From CAYHDN01 sp964355425 (lineage in GTDB: Bacteria > Patescibacteriota > UBA1384 > XYA2-FULL-43-10 > CAINNR01), in assembly GCA_964355425.1 (NCBI GenBank), contig CAYHDN010000020.1:1-14453 (forward strand): 14,453 nucleotides of DNA. The letters are read 5' to 3'. Both the position numbers and the translations under genes were made by a program. Below are positions 6,525-12,374 of the stretch, one piece after another (position 1 is the stretch's first letter; each line of letters starts with the position of its first letter). The notes beneath the pieces were generated by a model. The model did not search any database. It was not told the DNA's origin and was given only the letters and a program-made list of their open reading frames with translations.

Positions 6525-7787
6525 ATGAAAATATCAAATATCAAAAAAGTTATCTTGTTCGCCTCACTCGGATTGGTGTTGCTCATCGCAATTTTAATCC
6601 TTGTTCTGCGTGGCAGCATATTTGCCGACACATTTAAAACCGGCGATAGATATGTTTTTAACAAGGTTGTTGCCAGCACCTATGATAAACAAATCCGGCT
6701 AATGCCAAATACCCACTTGGGCTATTATGCCAATCCGGTCTATATTTTGTCGGAAAAAAGTGGAACAGACACAAATTCAAAAATTTTCGAAATTGTTAAC
6801 AACAAAACGGCCTATCGCTCTACATTATCGGCAAAATTAACCGATTTATTTTTTGCCAGCGATGTTTCTACTTCCGGCGAAAATTGGATTGGTTTTATTG
6901 CTAATGCTAAAGATTTGAAATTAGAAAATGTTGTGACGGCTAGCAGTTTATCAGCAAAATGGAACTATAGCCCAACTATTAAAAAAATTATTTGTCAAAA
7001 CAACATCTGTCCGGACAATTGGGACGGGAACGCCAGACTTTTTTCTAAAGATTCAAGTAAAATTGATACCGTAATTCTTAATTATCCAGCAGACCAGCCA
7101 TTAATCACATCGGATTACTTTAAAAAATTAATATCAGCCCGGGGCAATGGAATGACCTGCGCAGTTTCCAATATGGTGACGACTCAAACCCATGCCTTTT
7201 GGGGCGGCGAGTGTCCGCTTGATGACGCTTTTGTGACTTACGCCCCTATTATTCGCGATTCGAGGGGTTATATTACAAAAATTGATTACGAGCAAAAAAG
7301 AGAGATCGTCGATCCGAAAAAAGATTGGAGTAACAGAATGGTCCGACAAGTTTTAATATCTGGCGATAAATTAATTGTTTCCGGAGAAGGCTGGGTTGGC
7401 AGAACAGATGTTAATGGTCCGGGTACAAATTGGGATTATCCAATTTGGAATCCAATGACGGGCGGATCTGAATATATTTATGCAACTAACTTGATAAAAG
7501 CCAGCGGTCTTGTTTTGCTCTCCGGATTTGACAAAAAAGACAGCGAAGCGATTCTACGTGTCTCCAAAGATAATGGAGCAATTTTTAGCTCCTTTGATAA
7601 TCTGATTGCAGAAAATATCGCCAGTCAAGGTGTTTTGAAAAAAAACGAGAAACTTTCGGCAGTTAGAGATCTTTATTACAATTTAAGCAGCGGGAAAGTC
7701 TTCATTAACTTCAAAATTTCTAATACAACAAACTCAAATATTGAGAGATTTGTCACTACCTCAACTAATATCTCGTCTTTGAAATAG
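6525..7787 (+). CDS. Membrane-anchored exported protein of unknown family (420 aa)
   Basis: Starts at an ATG with AGAGGG five bases upstream, under a near-consensus promoter. Residues 1-8 are basic and 9-29 are strongly hydrophobic, giving a signal anchor or uncleaved signal peptide; the remaining ~390 residues should be outside the cell. I recognise no domain. The body is rich in beta-type, Asn/Ser/Thr-rich segments and has four cysteines (157, 162, 212, 230) that could form two disulfides outside the membrane. A conspicuous aromatic stretch is GEGWVGRTDVNGPG-TNWDYPIWNP (287-310). Alternating strand-like blocks could be a beta-propeller or beta-sandwich, but no Asp box is present. The gene stands alone: divergent from the nucleotidyltransferase unit and convergent with the G5/lysozyme-like gene. 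A surface or substrate-contact role is inferred only from topology. Confidence 0.8.
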   Translation: MKISNIKKVILFASLGLVLLIAILILVLRGSIFADTFKTGDRYVFNKVVASTYDKQIRLMPNTHLGYYANPVYILSEKSGTDTNSKIFEIVNNKTAYRSTLSAKLTDLFFASDVSTSGENWIGFIANAKDLKLENVVTASSLSAKWNYSPTIKKIICQNNICPDNWDGNARLFSKDSSKIDTVILNYPADQPLITSDYFKKLISARGNGMTCAVSNMVTTQTHAFWGGECPLDDAFVTYAPIIRDSRGYITKIDYEQKREIVDPKKDWSNRMVRQVLISGDKLIVSGEGWVGRTDVNGPGTNWDYPIWNPMTGGSEYIYATNLIKASGLVLLSGFDKKDSEAILRVSKDNGAIFSSFDNLIAENIASQGVLKKNEKLSAVRDLYYNLSSGKVFINFKISNTTNSNIERFVTTSTNISSLK

Positions 7788-7824
7788 TATTTGATTCAAA
7801 AACTAAAGCAGTTCGACTGCCATG

Positions 7825-7849
7825 AGCTCATTGCCGAATGGTTTGAGCT
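7825..7849. other. Hairpin between convergent genes
   Basis: AGCTCA (7825-7830) and TGAGCT (7844-7849) form a 6-bp stem in the 72-base gap between the converging genes. A smaller GCAGT/ACTGC stem lies just before it. No T-run follows, so a terminator role is only possible. Confidence 0.25.
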
Positions 7850-7859
7850 AAAGTGGATT

Positions 7860-8837
7860 TCACCATCTCCAACTTTGGTCGATGGAAAAATAATAGGCGG
7901 TTGTATAAATCTGCGCCGTGACATCGTTCCAAGCGGCGCTGGCAAAACCGGCTTTTCTTGAAGCGTCCGGCCAAAAATTAATATCATATTGAAACAAGCC
8001 TTTCCACTGGCCGCCGTCGGAGTTCGGATTGCCGTTTGATTCTTTCATCATCAAATTGCAAAGGACATTCGGGTCCTGCTTATATTTAATTGAAGCCGCA
8101 ATAACAATATCATTAAATCTGCAGCGAACGGTTATCACCGGTCTTGCGCCAATATATTCAATTTGATCAGTCGGTTTAGCGACTATCTTTGTCTCAATTA
8201 GGACTCGATTGACCTCAACTCCATCCTCGCGCGTTACCTGATAAGTTAACTGTTTCTCCCCTTTGATTCCAGCTGTTGCGATACGAGTTTTGCCCTTATC
8301 GAGATTCGGATCCTCTTTTTTTACCACTTTAAAATCAATAGATTTTTTCTCAATTATATTAGTCACTGCCACCCGAATGATGACGATTTGGCTGCCGTCA
8401 AAAATTTGAGCTACAAGCGGTGAACTGATTTTGTCATCAACTCCAAGTTCGATATTTTTTTCGCTTAATAATTCTTCAACGCTGGTTTTCCAGCTTCTAT
8501 AATCTTTAGTCTTCTTCCCGTCCTTAATTTTGATTACCGGGGCCCGTTGAAGCCTGATCGTGCTGCCGATGCCAAGTTTCGGATCCGGAAACGCCGACAC
8601 CTTATCCTCTGGATAATAGACAACGTCCAAATCGGGGATAATTACTGTCGGATCAAAACTACTGCTGGCACCATCAAAAGTATTTTGCTGACCTGATGGC
8701 TTTATTTCGATGATTCGGTAAGGCAAATTGGGATCGACAACTTTCATAGCGTCACCCGATGCCAGACTCTTTGAGGAAATGAAAAAACCAAAACCCAGTA
8801 GCGAAACCAAAACCAGAGCGTAGAAAAAATTGCGCAT
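7860..8837 (-). CDS. Secreted DUF348/G5/lysozyme-like cell-wall protein (RpfB/YabE type, 325 aa)
   Basis: Likely remodels peptidoglycan outside the membrane. Residues 1-27 form a signal peptide (hydrophobic 5-20, possible cleavage after SLA-S). About 96-157 match a YabE/DUF348-type ubiquitin-like segment (APVIKIKDGKKTKDYRSW...). About 158-231 form a G5 domain (TYQVTREDGVEVNRVLIETK, VAKPTDQIEYIGAR). About 241-325 form a compact lysozyme-like domain with a candidate catalytic Glu266 in LMMKESNGNPNS and the family-typical GLFQYDINFW (280-289). This domain order resembles resuscitation-promoting factors and YabE. The domain is short and ends at SWRW with no extension. The ATG at 8837 lies six bases downstream of an extended -10 promoter, so the transcript is probably leaderless. 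It is downstream of uvrD but separated by a repeat array. Confidence 0.85.
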   Translation of the reverse strand: MRNFFYALVLVSLLGFGFFISSKSLASGDAMKVVDPNLPYRIIEIKPSGQQNTFDGASSSFDPTVIIPDLDVVYYPEDKVSAFPDPKLGIGSTIRLQRAPVIKIKDGKKTKDYRSWKTSVEELLSEKNIELGVDDKISSPLVAQIFDGSQIVIIRVAVTNIIEKKSIDFKVVKKEDPNLDKGKTRIATAGIKGEKQLTYQVTREDGVEVNRVLIETKIVAKPTDQIEYIGARPVITVRCRFNDIVIAASIKYKQDPNVLCNLMMKESNGNPNSDGGQWKGLFQYDINFWPDASRKAGFASAAWNDVTAQIYTTAYYFSIDQSWRW

Positions 8838-8843
8838 GAAATC

Positions 8844-8852
8844 ATTATATCA
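8844..8852 (-). promoter_or_regulatory. Extended -10 promoter giving a leaderless start
   Basis: The minus strand has TGATATAAT (8844-8852), then six bases, then ATG. A start seven bases past the -10 box would fall on the A of ATG. No good -35 is seen; the upstream sequence is the 9-bp repeat array. Confidence 0.6.
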
Positions 8853-8857
8853 AATTT

Positions 8858-8893
8858 GTCCAATTGGACTCATTGGACTAATTAGACCAATTT
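8858..8893. repeat. 9-bp degenerate tandem array, 4 units (G[A/T]CNNATTN)
   Basis: Units are GTCCAATTG, GACTCATTG, GACTAATTA and GACCAATTT. The array fills almost the whole gap between the uvrD stop and the G5-protein promoter. Confidence 0.85.
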
Positions 8894-8896
8894 GAA

Positions 8897-10879
8897 TTAA
8901 ATTTCCTCTTTCACTTCTTCCGGGATTTCAGCCAGAAACCGCGATGGCATATTGACCAGCGGATTACCAAAATAAATTCGCCCTGAAGCATAAAGTAAAT
9001 ACAATTTTTGTCGCGCCCGGGTGATACCGACATAACACAACCGCCGCTCCTCTTCGACGTCGCCGTCGTCATCGACACTGCGTGAATGAGGTAAAAGCCC
9101 CTCCTCAAGACCGATAATAAAAACCACTGGAAATTCCAAGCCCTTAGCCGAATGAAGCGTCATCAACGTAACAACATCGGCGCTTGCATCATAATTGTCG
9201 ATATCCTGATAAAGCGCAACTTTTTCCAGAAATGATTCCAACGGATTTTCCAAGCCTAAAGAATCATTATACGACGCTACAGTTTTCAACTCCAAGATAT
9301 TTTCCCAGCGTCCCTCGCCCTCCGGTGAGCCATCCAGAAGAAAATCTTTGTAACCGGTCTTTTCCGCTATAATTTCAATCAAATCGGCTACCTCGACCTC
9401 TTTTGATCTCTCTCTAAATCCTGACATCATGACAAAAAACTCCTCAACAGCCTTCTGGCTCTTGGATTTGGACATTTTGTCATTTGGACTTGATTTGACA
9501 TTTGAACTTTGCCCGCCTGCCGGCGAGGCAGGGATTTTGATATTCGCCAATGTCTTCTCACCAATGCCTCGCACCGGAACATTAATTATCCGCTCTAGTG
9601 ACACCCGATCGTTCGGGTTAGCGATCAATCGAAGGTAAGCGATGATATCCTTAACCTCACGCCGTTCGTAAAAGCGAACACCACCAATGACCCGATAAGG
9701 TATTTCGTAGCGAATAAAGGCCTCTTCCAGTGCCCGTGATTGGGCATTGGTTCGATATAAAACGGCAAATTGGGAAAAGCTGTTAGCTGCTAGCCCCGAT
9801 GAGGGGTCCCTTTGGGACTTTAAGCTTTCAGCTTGCGCTAGAGATCTTATCTCTAGAGCCACGAACTCGGCCTCATCTTTTTCGTTCAGTGCTTGATAAA
9901 CTTGAAGCAAATTGCCATCGGGGTTGTCAGTCCAAAGCGTTTTCTCGGTTTTCTGGCGATTGAATTTGATTAGTTCATCCGCCGCCCGAAGAATATTTTT
10001 TGTTGAGCGATAATTTTGTTCCAATTTAATTACTTTGGCGCCGGGGAAATCACGCTCAAAATTTAGAATATTGCGGAAGTTGGCGCCACGAAAAGCGTAA
10101 ATTGACTGCGAATCGTCGCCGACAACGCAGATATTTTTTGATTTGGCCGAGAGCATCTTCGCCCACAAATACTGGACTTGATTAGTGTCTTGGTATTCAT
10201 CAATCAAAATATATTTGAATAGTTTTTGATACTTTTCCAGAACTGCCGGATTTTCCTCAAACAATTTAAGACAGAGAACCAAAAGATCGTCAAAATCCAT
10301 CGCTCCAACTTCTTTCAGATAGCGTTGGTACTGCTTATAAACTTTTAAGACCACCTCTGCAAACGGCGAATTAGCGTACTTGGTGTAGTCAGTCGGCGAG
10401 AGAAATTCGTTTTTGGCAGAGGAGATATAGGAAAGGACGGCATTCGGGTTGTAACTTTTCGGATCAATGCCGATATCCTGCATGATTTTTTTAACCACCG
10501 AAAGTTGATCTTGGGTATCAAAGATGGTAAAACTTGAGGGATAACCAATATACTTGGCCTCACGACGAAGAATTTTAGCGCAGATTGAATGAAAAGTTCC
10601 CAGCCAAGGTAAAATATTCCTTGTACTTTCGACTTTCGACTTTCGACTTTCACCTAGCAACACTTCCATCCGTTGCCTCATCTCTCCAGCCGCTTTGTTG
10701 GTGAAAGTTACGGCTAAGATGTTGAATGGCGAGACTTTTTTGGCCGAAATCAAATAAGCCAGGCGATGCGTCAACGCCCGAGTTTTGCCGCTCCCTGCTC
10801 CAGCTAAAATTAAAACCGGCCCCTCGGTCGTTTTGACGGCTTCAATTTGCGGCTTATTTAGATCGTTGAAAATTCCCAT
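8897..10879 (-). CDS. uvrD: UvrD/PcrA-type superfamily 1A DNA helicase (660 aa)
   Basis: An ATP-driven 3'-5' helicase used in nucleotide excision repair, replication restart and clearing recombinase from DNA. Motifs in order: Q motif LNKPQIEAV (7-15), Walker A AGAGSGKT (26-33), Ia AVTFTNKAAGEM (56-67), II LIDEYQDT (225-232), III VVGDDSQSIYAFRGA (252-266), IV LEQNYRST (286-293), V VTLMTLHSAKGLEF (570-583) and VI YVGITRARQKLY (616-627). It lacks the long C-terminal tail of model PcrA/UvrD and ends soon after motif VI. Three segments look repeat-derived and lie away from the motifs: about 77-86, 350-366 and 449-475. The ATG at 10879 follows a 9-bp repeat array with no Shine-Dalgarno. A TAATTT hexamer five bases upstream suggests a leaderless transcript. 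Upstream is the broken four-helix-bundle gene. Confidence 0.95.
   Translation of the reverse strand: MGIFNDLNKPQIEAVKTTEGPVLILAGAGSGKTRALTHRLAYLISAKKVSPFNILAVTFTNKAAGEMRQRMEVLLGESRKSKVESTRNILPWLGTFHSICAKILRREAKYIGYPSSFTIFDTQDQLSVVKKIMQDIGIDPKSYNPNAVLSYISSAKNEFLSPTDYTKYANSPFAEVVLKVYKQYQRYLKEVGAMDFDDLLVLCLKLFEENPAVLEKYQKLFKYILIDEYQDTNQVQYLWAKMLSAKSKNICVVGDDSQSIYAFRGANFRNILNFERDFPGAKVIKLEQNYRSTKNILRAADELIKFNRQKTEKTLWTDNPDGNLLQVYQALNEKDEAEFVALEIRSLAQAESLKSQRDPSSGLAANSFSQFAVLYRTNAQSRALEEAFIRYEIPYRVIGGVRFYERREVKDIIAYLRLIANPNDRVSLERIINVPVRGIGEKTLANIKIPASPAGGQSSNVKSSPNDKMSKSKSQKAVEEFFVMMSGFRERSKEVEVADLIEIIAEKTGYKDFLLDGSPEGEGRWENILELKTVASYNDSLGLENPLESFLEKVALYQDIDNYDASADVVTLMTLHSAKGLEFPVVFIIGLEEGLLPHSRSVDDDGDVEEERRLCYVGITRARQKLYLLYASGRIYFGNPLVNMPSRFLAEIPEEVKEEI
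9455..9535. repeat. In-frame repeat insertion in uvrD encoding IPASPAGGQ plus Ser/Lys-rich peptide
   Basis: CCTGCC (9516-9521) and GGCAGG (9527-9532) form a GC-rich hairpin. Next to it is a GACATTT/TTTGGAC-type tract (about 9473-9508). The 27-codon stretch encodes residues 449-475 and separates two segments that are contiguous in typical UvrD (domain 2B region). I recall PASPAGGQ from other CPR proteins. Confidence 0.65.
9779..9835. repeat. In-frame repeat insertion in uvrD encoding SLKSQRDPSSGLAAN
   Basis: Two small inverted repeats are adjacent: CCCC/GGGG (9794-9797 / 9803-9806) and GTCCC/GGGAC (9806-9810 / 9814-9818), flanked by AGCT-rich sequence. They encode residues about 349-367 between 'EFVALEIRSLAQ' and 'FAVLYRTNAQSRALE', which are close together in typical UvrD. 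Confidence 0.6.
10625..10652. repeat. 7-bp tandem repeat (ACTTTCG x4) inside uvrD
   Basis: Three perfect ACTTTCG units and a fourth ACTTTCA cover 28 bp. On the sense strand they encode the SRKSKVES stretch at residues 78-85, between motif Ia and the GTFHS motif. The array is not a multiple of three, yet the reading frame is kept overall. Confidence 0.75.
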
Positions 10880-10881
10880 TG

Positions 10882-10917
10882 GTCAAATTAGACCAATTAG
10901 ACTTATTAGACTAATTG
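10882..10917. repeat. 9-bp degenerate tandem array, 4 units
   Basis: Units are GTCAAATTA, GACCAATTA, GACTTATTA and GACTAATTG. The array starts three bases upstream of the uvrD ATG and includes the stop codon of the four-helix-bundle gene. Confidence 0.85.
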
Positions 10918-11443
10918 GAATTCCTAAAATTAATTCTTTTTCTGGTCAAATTCTCCGAGTAACCGCCTTCTTCGATAAATTTCTTTTCTAGAGAAGCAAT
11001 CATTCGGTCGAGAAGAAAATTCTCTTTAGAAATTAAAGTCAGCAACAAGTTGGCAAATTTCTCGGAGTCATTGGTCCAATTGGACAAATTAGCCTTATCT
11101 GACTCATTTGAAATTCTCATTTTGCGAATTTCTGCCAATCGAACATCATCTTTGTCCCAAATTTCTAGTTTTCGTGTTCGCAAAAAATCTTTGTAGTCTT
11201 CCAATAATTCTCCAAATGATCCGCGCGCTACTCCTGTTAGCTTGATATTCATTTTTAAACTTTTTCCAATGAACCTTCGACAATATTTTGTTTTCCAGAA
11301 CGACCGGCCTGCTCCATTTGCTCAATAGTTCTTTTATCTCTAAATTTATCAAGATATTTTTGACAAAACTCAAAATTTAAATCATAAATCAAAACTGCCT
11401 GTTGGTAAACAATAAGATTTTGGTAGCCACATTTCTTTTCCAT
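10911..11443 (-). pseudogene. Four-helix-bundle protein gene (23S rRNA intervening-sequence type), frameshifted
   Basis: Two adjacent reading frames together make one protein. The first (11443-11255) reads MEKKCGYQNLIVYQQAV and ends in QAGRSGKQNIVEGSLEKV. The second (from 11252) reads MNIKLTGVARGSFGELLEDY, then FLRTRKLEIWDKDD, and ends in EKKFIEEGGYSENLTRKR. The conserved junction in this family is EGSLEKSLKM-type. Adding one A to the A5 run (plus-strand T5 at 11261-11265) restores exactly that, giving about 177 residues. So the break is a one-base deletion in a homopolymer: mutation, sequencing error or, less likely, slippage. These small helical proteins are known from insertions in 23S rRNA genes and as stand-alone genes; their biochemical role is unclear. 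A 45-bp repeat array is inserted in frame in the second half. Confidence 0.85.
11065..11109. repeat. 9-bp degenerate tandem array, 5 units, inside the four-helix-bundle gene
   Basis: Units read GAGTCATTG, GTCCAATTG, GACAAATTA, GCCTTATCT and GACTCATTT; the first and fourth are diverged. The 45 bases encode 15 residues (NESDKANLSNWTNDS) that interrupt the usual helix-loop between 'EIRKMR' and 'NLLLTLI'. Confidence 0.75.
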
Positions 11444-11449
11444 ATTCTC

Positions 11450-11479
11450 ATATTAGACAAATTAGACATATAAGTCCAA
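11450..11479 (-). promoter_or_regulatory. Promoter built from the repeat array, leaderless start
   Basis: Minus-strand TTGGAC (11474-11479), an 18-base spacer (two repeat units) and TAATAT (11450-11455). The ATG at 11443 lies seven bases past the -10, so transcription would begin on or near the start codon. Confidence 0.5.
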
Positions 11480-11509
11480 TTAGACTAATTTGACCCATTG
11501 GACTTATTA
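11456..11509. repeat. 9-bp degenerate tandem array, 6 units
   Basis: Units are GACAAATTA, GACATATAA, GTCCAATTA, GACTAATTT, GACCCATTG and GACTTATTA. The array fills the space between the terminator of the 40-aa gene and the start of the four-helix-bundle gene. Confidence 0.88.
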
Positions 11510-11521
11510 TTTTCGTCAATT

Positions 11522-11546
11522 AAAAAAGCCCGGCACTTGGCCGGAC
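11522..11546 (-). terminator. Rho-independent terminator after the 40-aa small protein
   Basis: On the minus strand GCCGG and CCGGC pair around a 5-base loop, with one further G-C pair beyond a mismatch, followed by six T. It sits about 20 bases after the TAA at 11565. Confidence 0.85.
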
Positions 11547-11564
11547 GGTATGTATTGTTTGCTG

Positions 11565-11687
11565 TTACTTCCACCTGGAAGATCCATTGTATAGATTGCT
11601 GATGTTGCACTTGCGCACCTTCTTCACCAGCATGATTAAGCAGATGATGAGCAGTCCGATTATGCACAGGGTCCAGAAATCTGACAT
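11565..11687 (-). CDS. Small single-TM protein (40 aa), unknown
   Basis: The start is ATG at 11687 with a run of five G as Shine-Dalgarno five bases upstream (GGGGGAAATTATG). The protein is MSDFWTLCIIGLLIICLIML followed by VKKVRKCNISNLYNGSSRWK. It has a helix of about 16 hydrophobic residues (6-21), then a basic stretch (KKVRK) that would stay in the cytoplasm, and three cysteines (8, 16, 27). A TATAAT at 11715-11720 and an intrinsic terminator at 11522-11546 frame it as a monocistronic unit. A longer overlapping frame from 11712 has no ribosome site and a composition unlike a protein, so I prefer this one. No family is recognised. It parallels the 67-aa gene: small, membrane-bound, GC-richer than most neighbours and capped by a strong terminator. 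Confidence 0.6.
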   Translation of the reverse strand: MSDFWTLCIIGLLIICLIMLVKKVRKCNISNLYNGSSRWK

Positions 11688-11714
11688 AATTTCCCCCTTT
11701 TGTCTGATGCACTT

Positions 11715-11720
11715 ATTATA
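11715..11720 (-). promoter_or_regulatory. -10 box for the 40-aa gene
   Basis: A perfect TATAAT on the minus strand lies about 28 bases upstream of the ATG at 11687. No -35 at normal spacing is seen; TTGTCA lies 21 bases away, which is too far. Confidence 0.4.
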
Positions 11721-11729
11721 CAATAAAAA

Positions 11730-11996
11730 AAGGCGCAAGGATTGACAAGCTTGTAGGGAACAAATTTTTTAATTATTGCCCTGCTGTTTCACTTACGCCT
11801 TCGAGGGGTGTCGCGAAAACGACTAAAGGAATCGCTTCGTGGCATCCCTCGAAAGATTTTTATCTAACGAAAGACACCTTCCACGTTTCCCAATTCCCCG
11901 GGTTCTCCTCACCATTTTTTGTTTTTCCGACGTTTCGGTCGGAATCCCGACATTCGCTTGTGGCGAATCGTCGGGGCTGTTTTTGTGTTTCTTTTT
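11730..11996 (+). ncRNA. Candidate structured RNA: nested hairpins ending in a terminator
   Basis: About 270 bases without a credible ORF hold several strong inverted repeats. AAGGCGCAAG (11730-11739) pairs with CTTACGCCTT (11792-11801), enclosing the palindrome ACAAGCTTGT (11745-11754) and AGGG/CCCT (11755-11758 / 11779-11782). TTCGAGGGGTGTCGCGAA (11800-11817) pairs with 11836-11853, 15 of 18 identical with transition differences. TTCCGAC/GTCGGAA closes a 6-base loop (11925-11944). The last hairpin plus T-rich tail is a plus-strand terminator. I looked for hallmarks of RNase P RNA, tmRNA and SRP RNA and found none. It may instead be a cluster of palindromic repeats. The strand is inferred from the terminator; no good plus-strand promoter was found. 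Confidence 0.35.
11946..11996 (+). terminator. Strong hairpin with T-rich tail (plus-strand terminator)
   Basis: CCCGACATTCGC (11946-11957) pairs over 12 bp with GCGAAT-C-GTCGGG (11963-11975, one bulged base) around a 5-base loop. T5, T3 and T5 runs follow up to 11996. No plus-strand CDS precedes it, so it would end a non-coding transcript. Confidence 0.6.
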
Positions 11997-12031
11997 GGTG
12001 GGTTTAGCGAGGAGAAAATAGAATCAAATTG

Positions 12032-12067
12032 GTCCAATAAGTCCAATTGGTCTAATTAGACTAATTT
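12032..12067. repeat. 9-bp degenerate tandem array, 4 units
   Basis: Units are GTCCAATAA, GTCCAATTG, GTCTAATTA and GACTAATTT; a diverged fifth unit may precede at 12023-12031. It separates the hairpin-rich region from the short minus-strand transcript at 12108-12206. Confidence 0.82.
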
Positions 12068-12163
12068 GAGCTTTTCTACTTTCCCCTCGCCAACGGCTTT
12101 ATTAACGAAAAAAACTCCCCGCAAAGAGGAGCCACTCAACAAAAATAAGCAAACAAGATACAT
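12056..12163 (-). CDS. Possible 35-aa peptide or leader ORF with an internal terminator
   Basis: ATG at 12163 has GGAGG eight bases upstream and lies about 43 bases into the transcript predicted from the promoter at 12213-12242. The frame encodes MYLVCLFLLSGSSLRGVFF and runs on to a TAA at 12056-12058. The N-terminal third is hydrophobic. The intrinsic terminator at 12108-12131 lies inside the ORF, after about codon 19, so a full-length peptide needs read-through. This arrangement fits a leader or attenuator better than a structural gene. However, nothing obvious lies downstream on this strand until the 40-aa gene ~370 bases on. It may also be a plain short non-coding RNA with a chance ORF. 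Confidence 0.3.
   Translation of the reverse strand: MYLVCLFLLSGSSLRGVFFVNKAVGEGKVEKLKLV
12108..12131 (-). terminator. Rho-independent terminator of the short minus-strand transcript
   Basis: CTCCTC and GGGGAG (6 bp, one G-U) close a TTTGC loop and are followed by seven T on the minus strand. With the promoter at 12213-12242 this defines an RNA of about 95-100 bases. Confidence 0.75.
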
Positions 12164-12182
12164 TATTCGCCCCTCCGCGAAA

Positions 12183-12212
12183 GAGTACTATTCAATTGTT
12201 AACGTTGTACTC
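12183..12212. promoter_or_regulatory. Dyad at the predicted transcription start
   Basis: GAGTAC (12183-12188) and GTACTC (12207-12212) flank CAATTG and GTTAAC palindromes. The 3' arm touches the -10 box, so the dyad covers the predicted start site, a position where a repressor could bind. Confidence 0.35.
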
Positions 12213-12242
12213 ATTATATCCTACAAATACCCCGCCTGTCAA
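12213..12242 (-). promoter_or_regulatory. Consensus sigma70-type promoter
   Basis: Minus strand: perfect TTGACA (12237-12242), 18-base spacer, perfect TATAAT (12213-12218). It is the best promoter in the window; predicted start near 12206. Confidence 0.78.
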
Positions 12243-12349
12243 GACAAGGAAACTAAAAGTTTGCTTCTTTGAAATAAATAATCAGTGTCAGAGCTAACAT
12301 TTTGTAAATATCTAAAATATCGTCCAGACTTAAAAAGTGCTATTCCATA

Positions 12350-12358
12350 TGATATAAT
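12350..12358 (+). promoter_or_regulatory. Extended -10 promoter for the TPR/dockerin/cohesin operon
   Basis: TGATATAAT at 12350-12358, with AGAGG and the ATG at 12375 shortly after. The -35 region (TTAAAA near 12330) is weak, which is usual for extended -10 promoters. Confidence 0.55.
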
Positions 12359-12374
12359 ATATCCAGAGGCAAAT

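Noticed and set aside
11485..11712. 75-codon minus-strand frame over the small-protein region
   Set aside because: Its start has no ribosome site, it runs through the terminator, and its composition is not protein-like; the 40-aa frame fits all signals.
11730..11996. RNase P RNA, tmRNA or SRP RNA
   Set aside because: None of the conserved cores (GAGGAAAGTC, a tRNA-like CCA end with tag frame, or the GGTCAGG/GGAAGCAG apical loop) was found on either strand.
10882..12067. CRISPR array
   Set aside because: The repeats are 9-bp, contiguous and degenerate with no unique spacers, and no cas genes are present.
12285..12374. Longer N-terminus for the TPR protein
   Set aside because: The upstream start precedes the TATAAT box and lacks a ribosome site; the ATG at 12375 has both signals and a proper membrane-anchor start.
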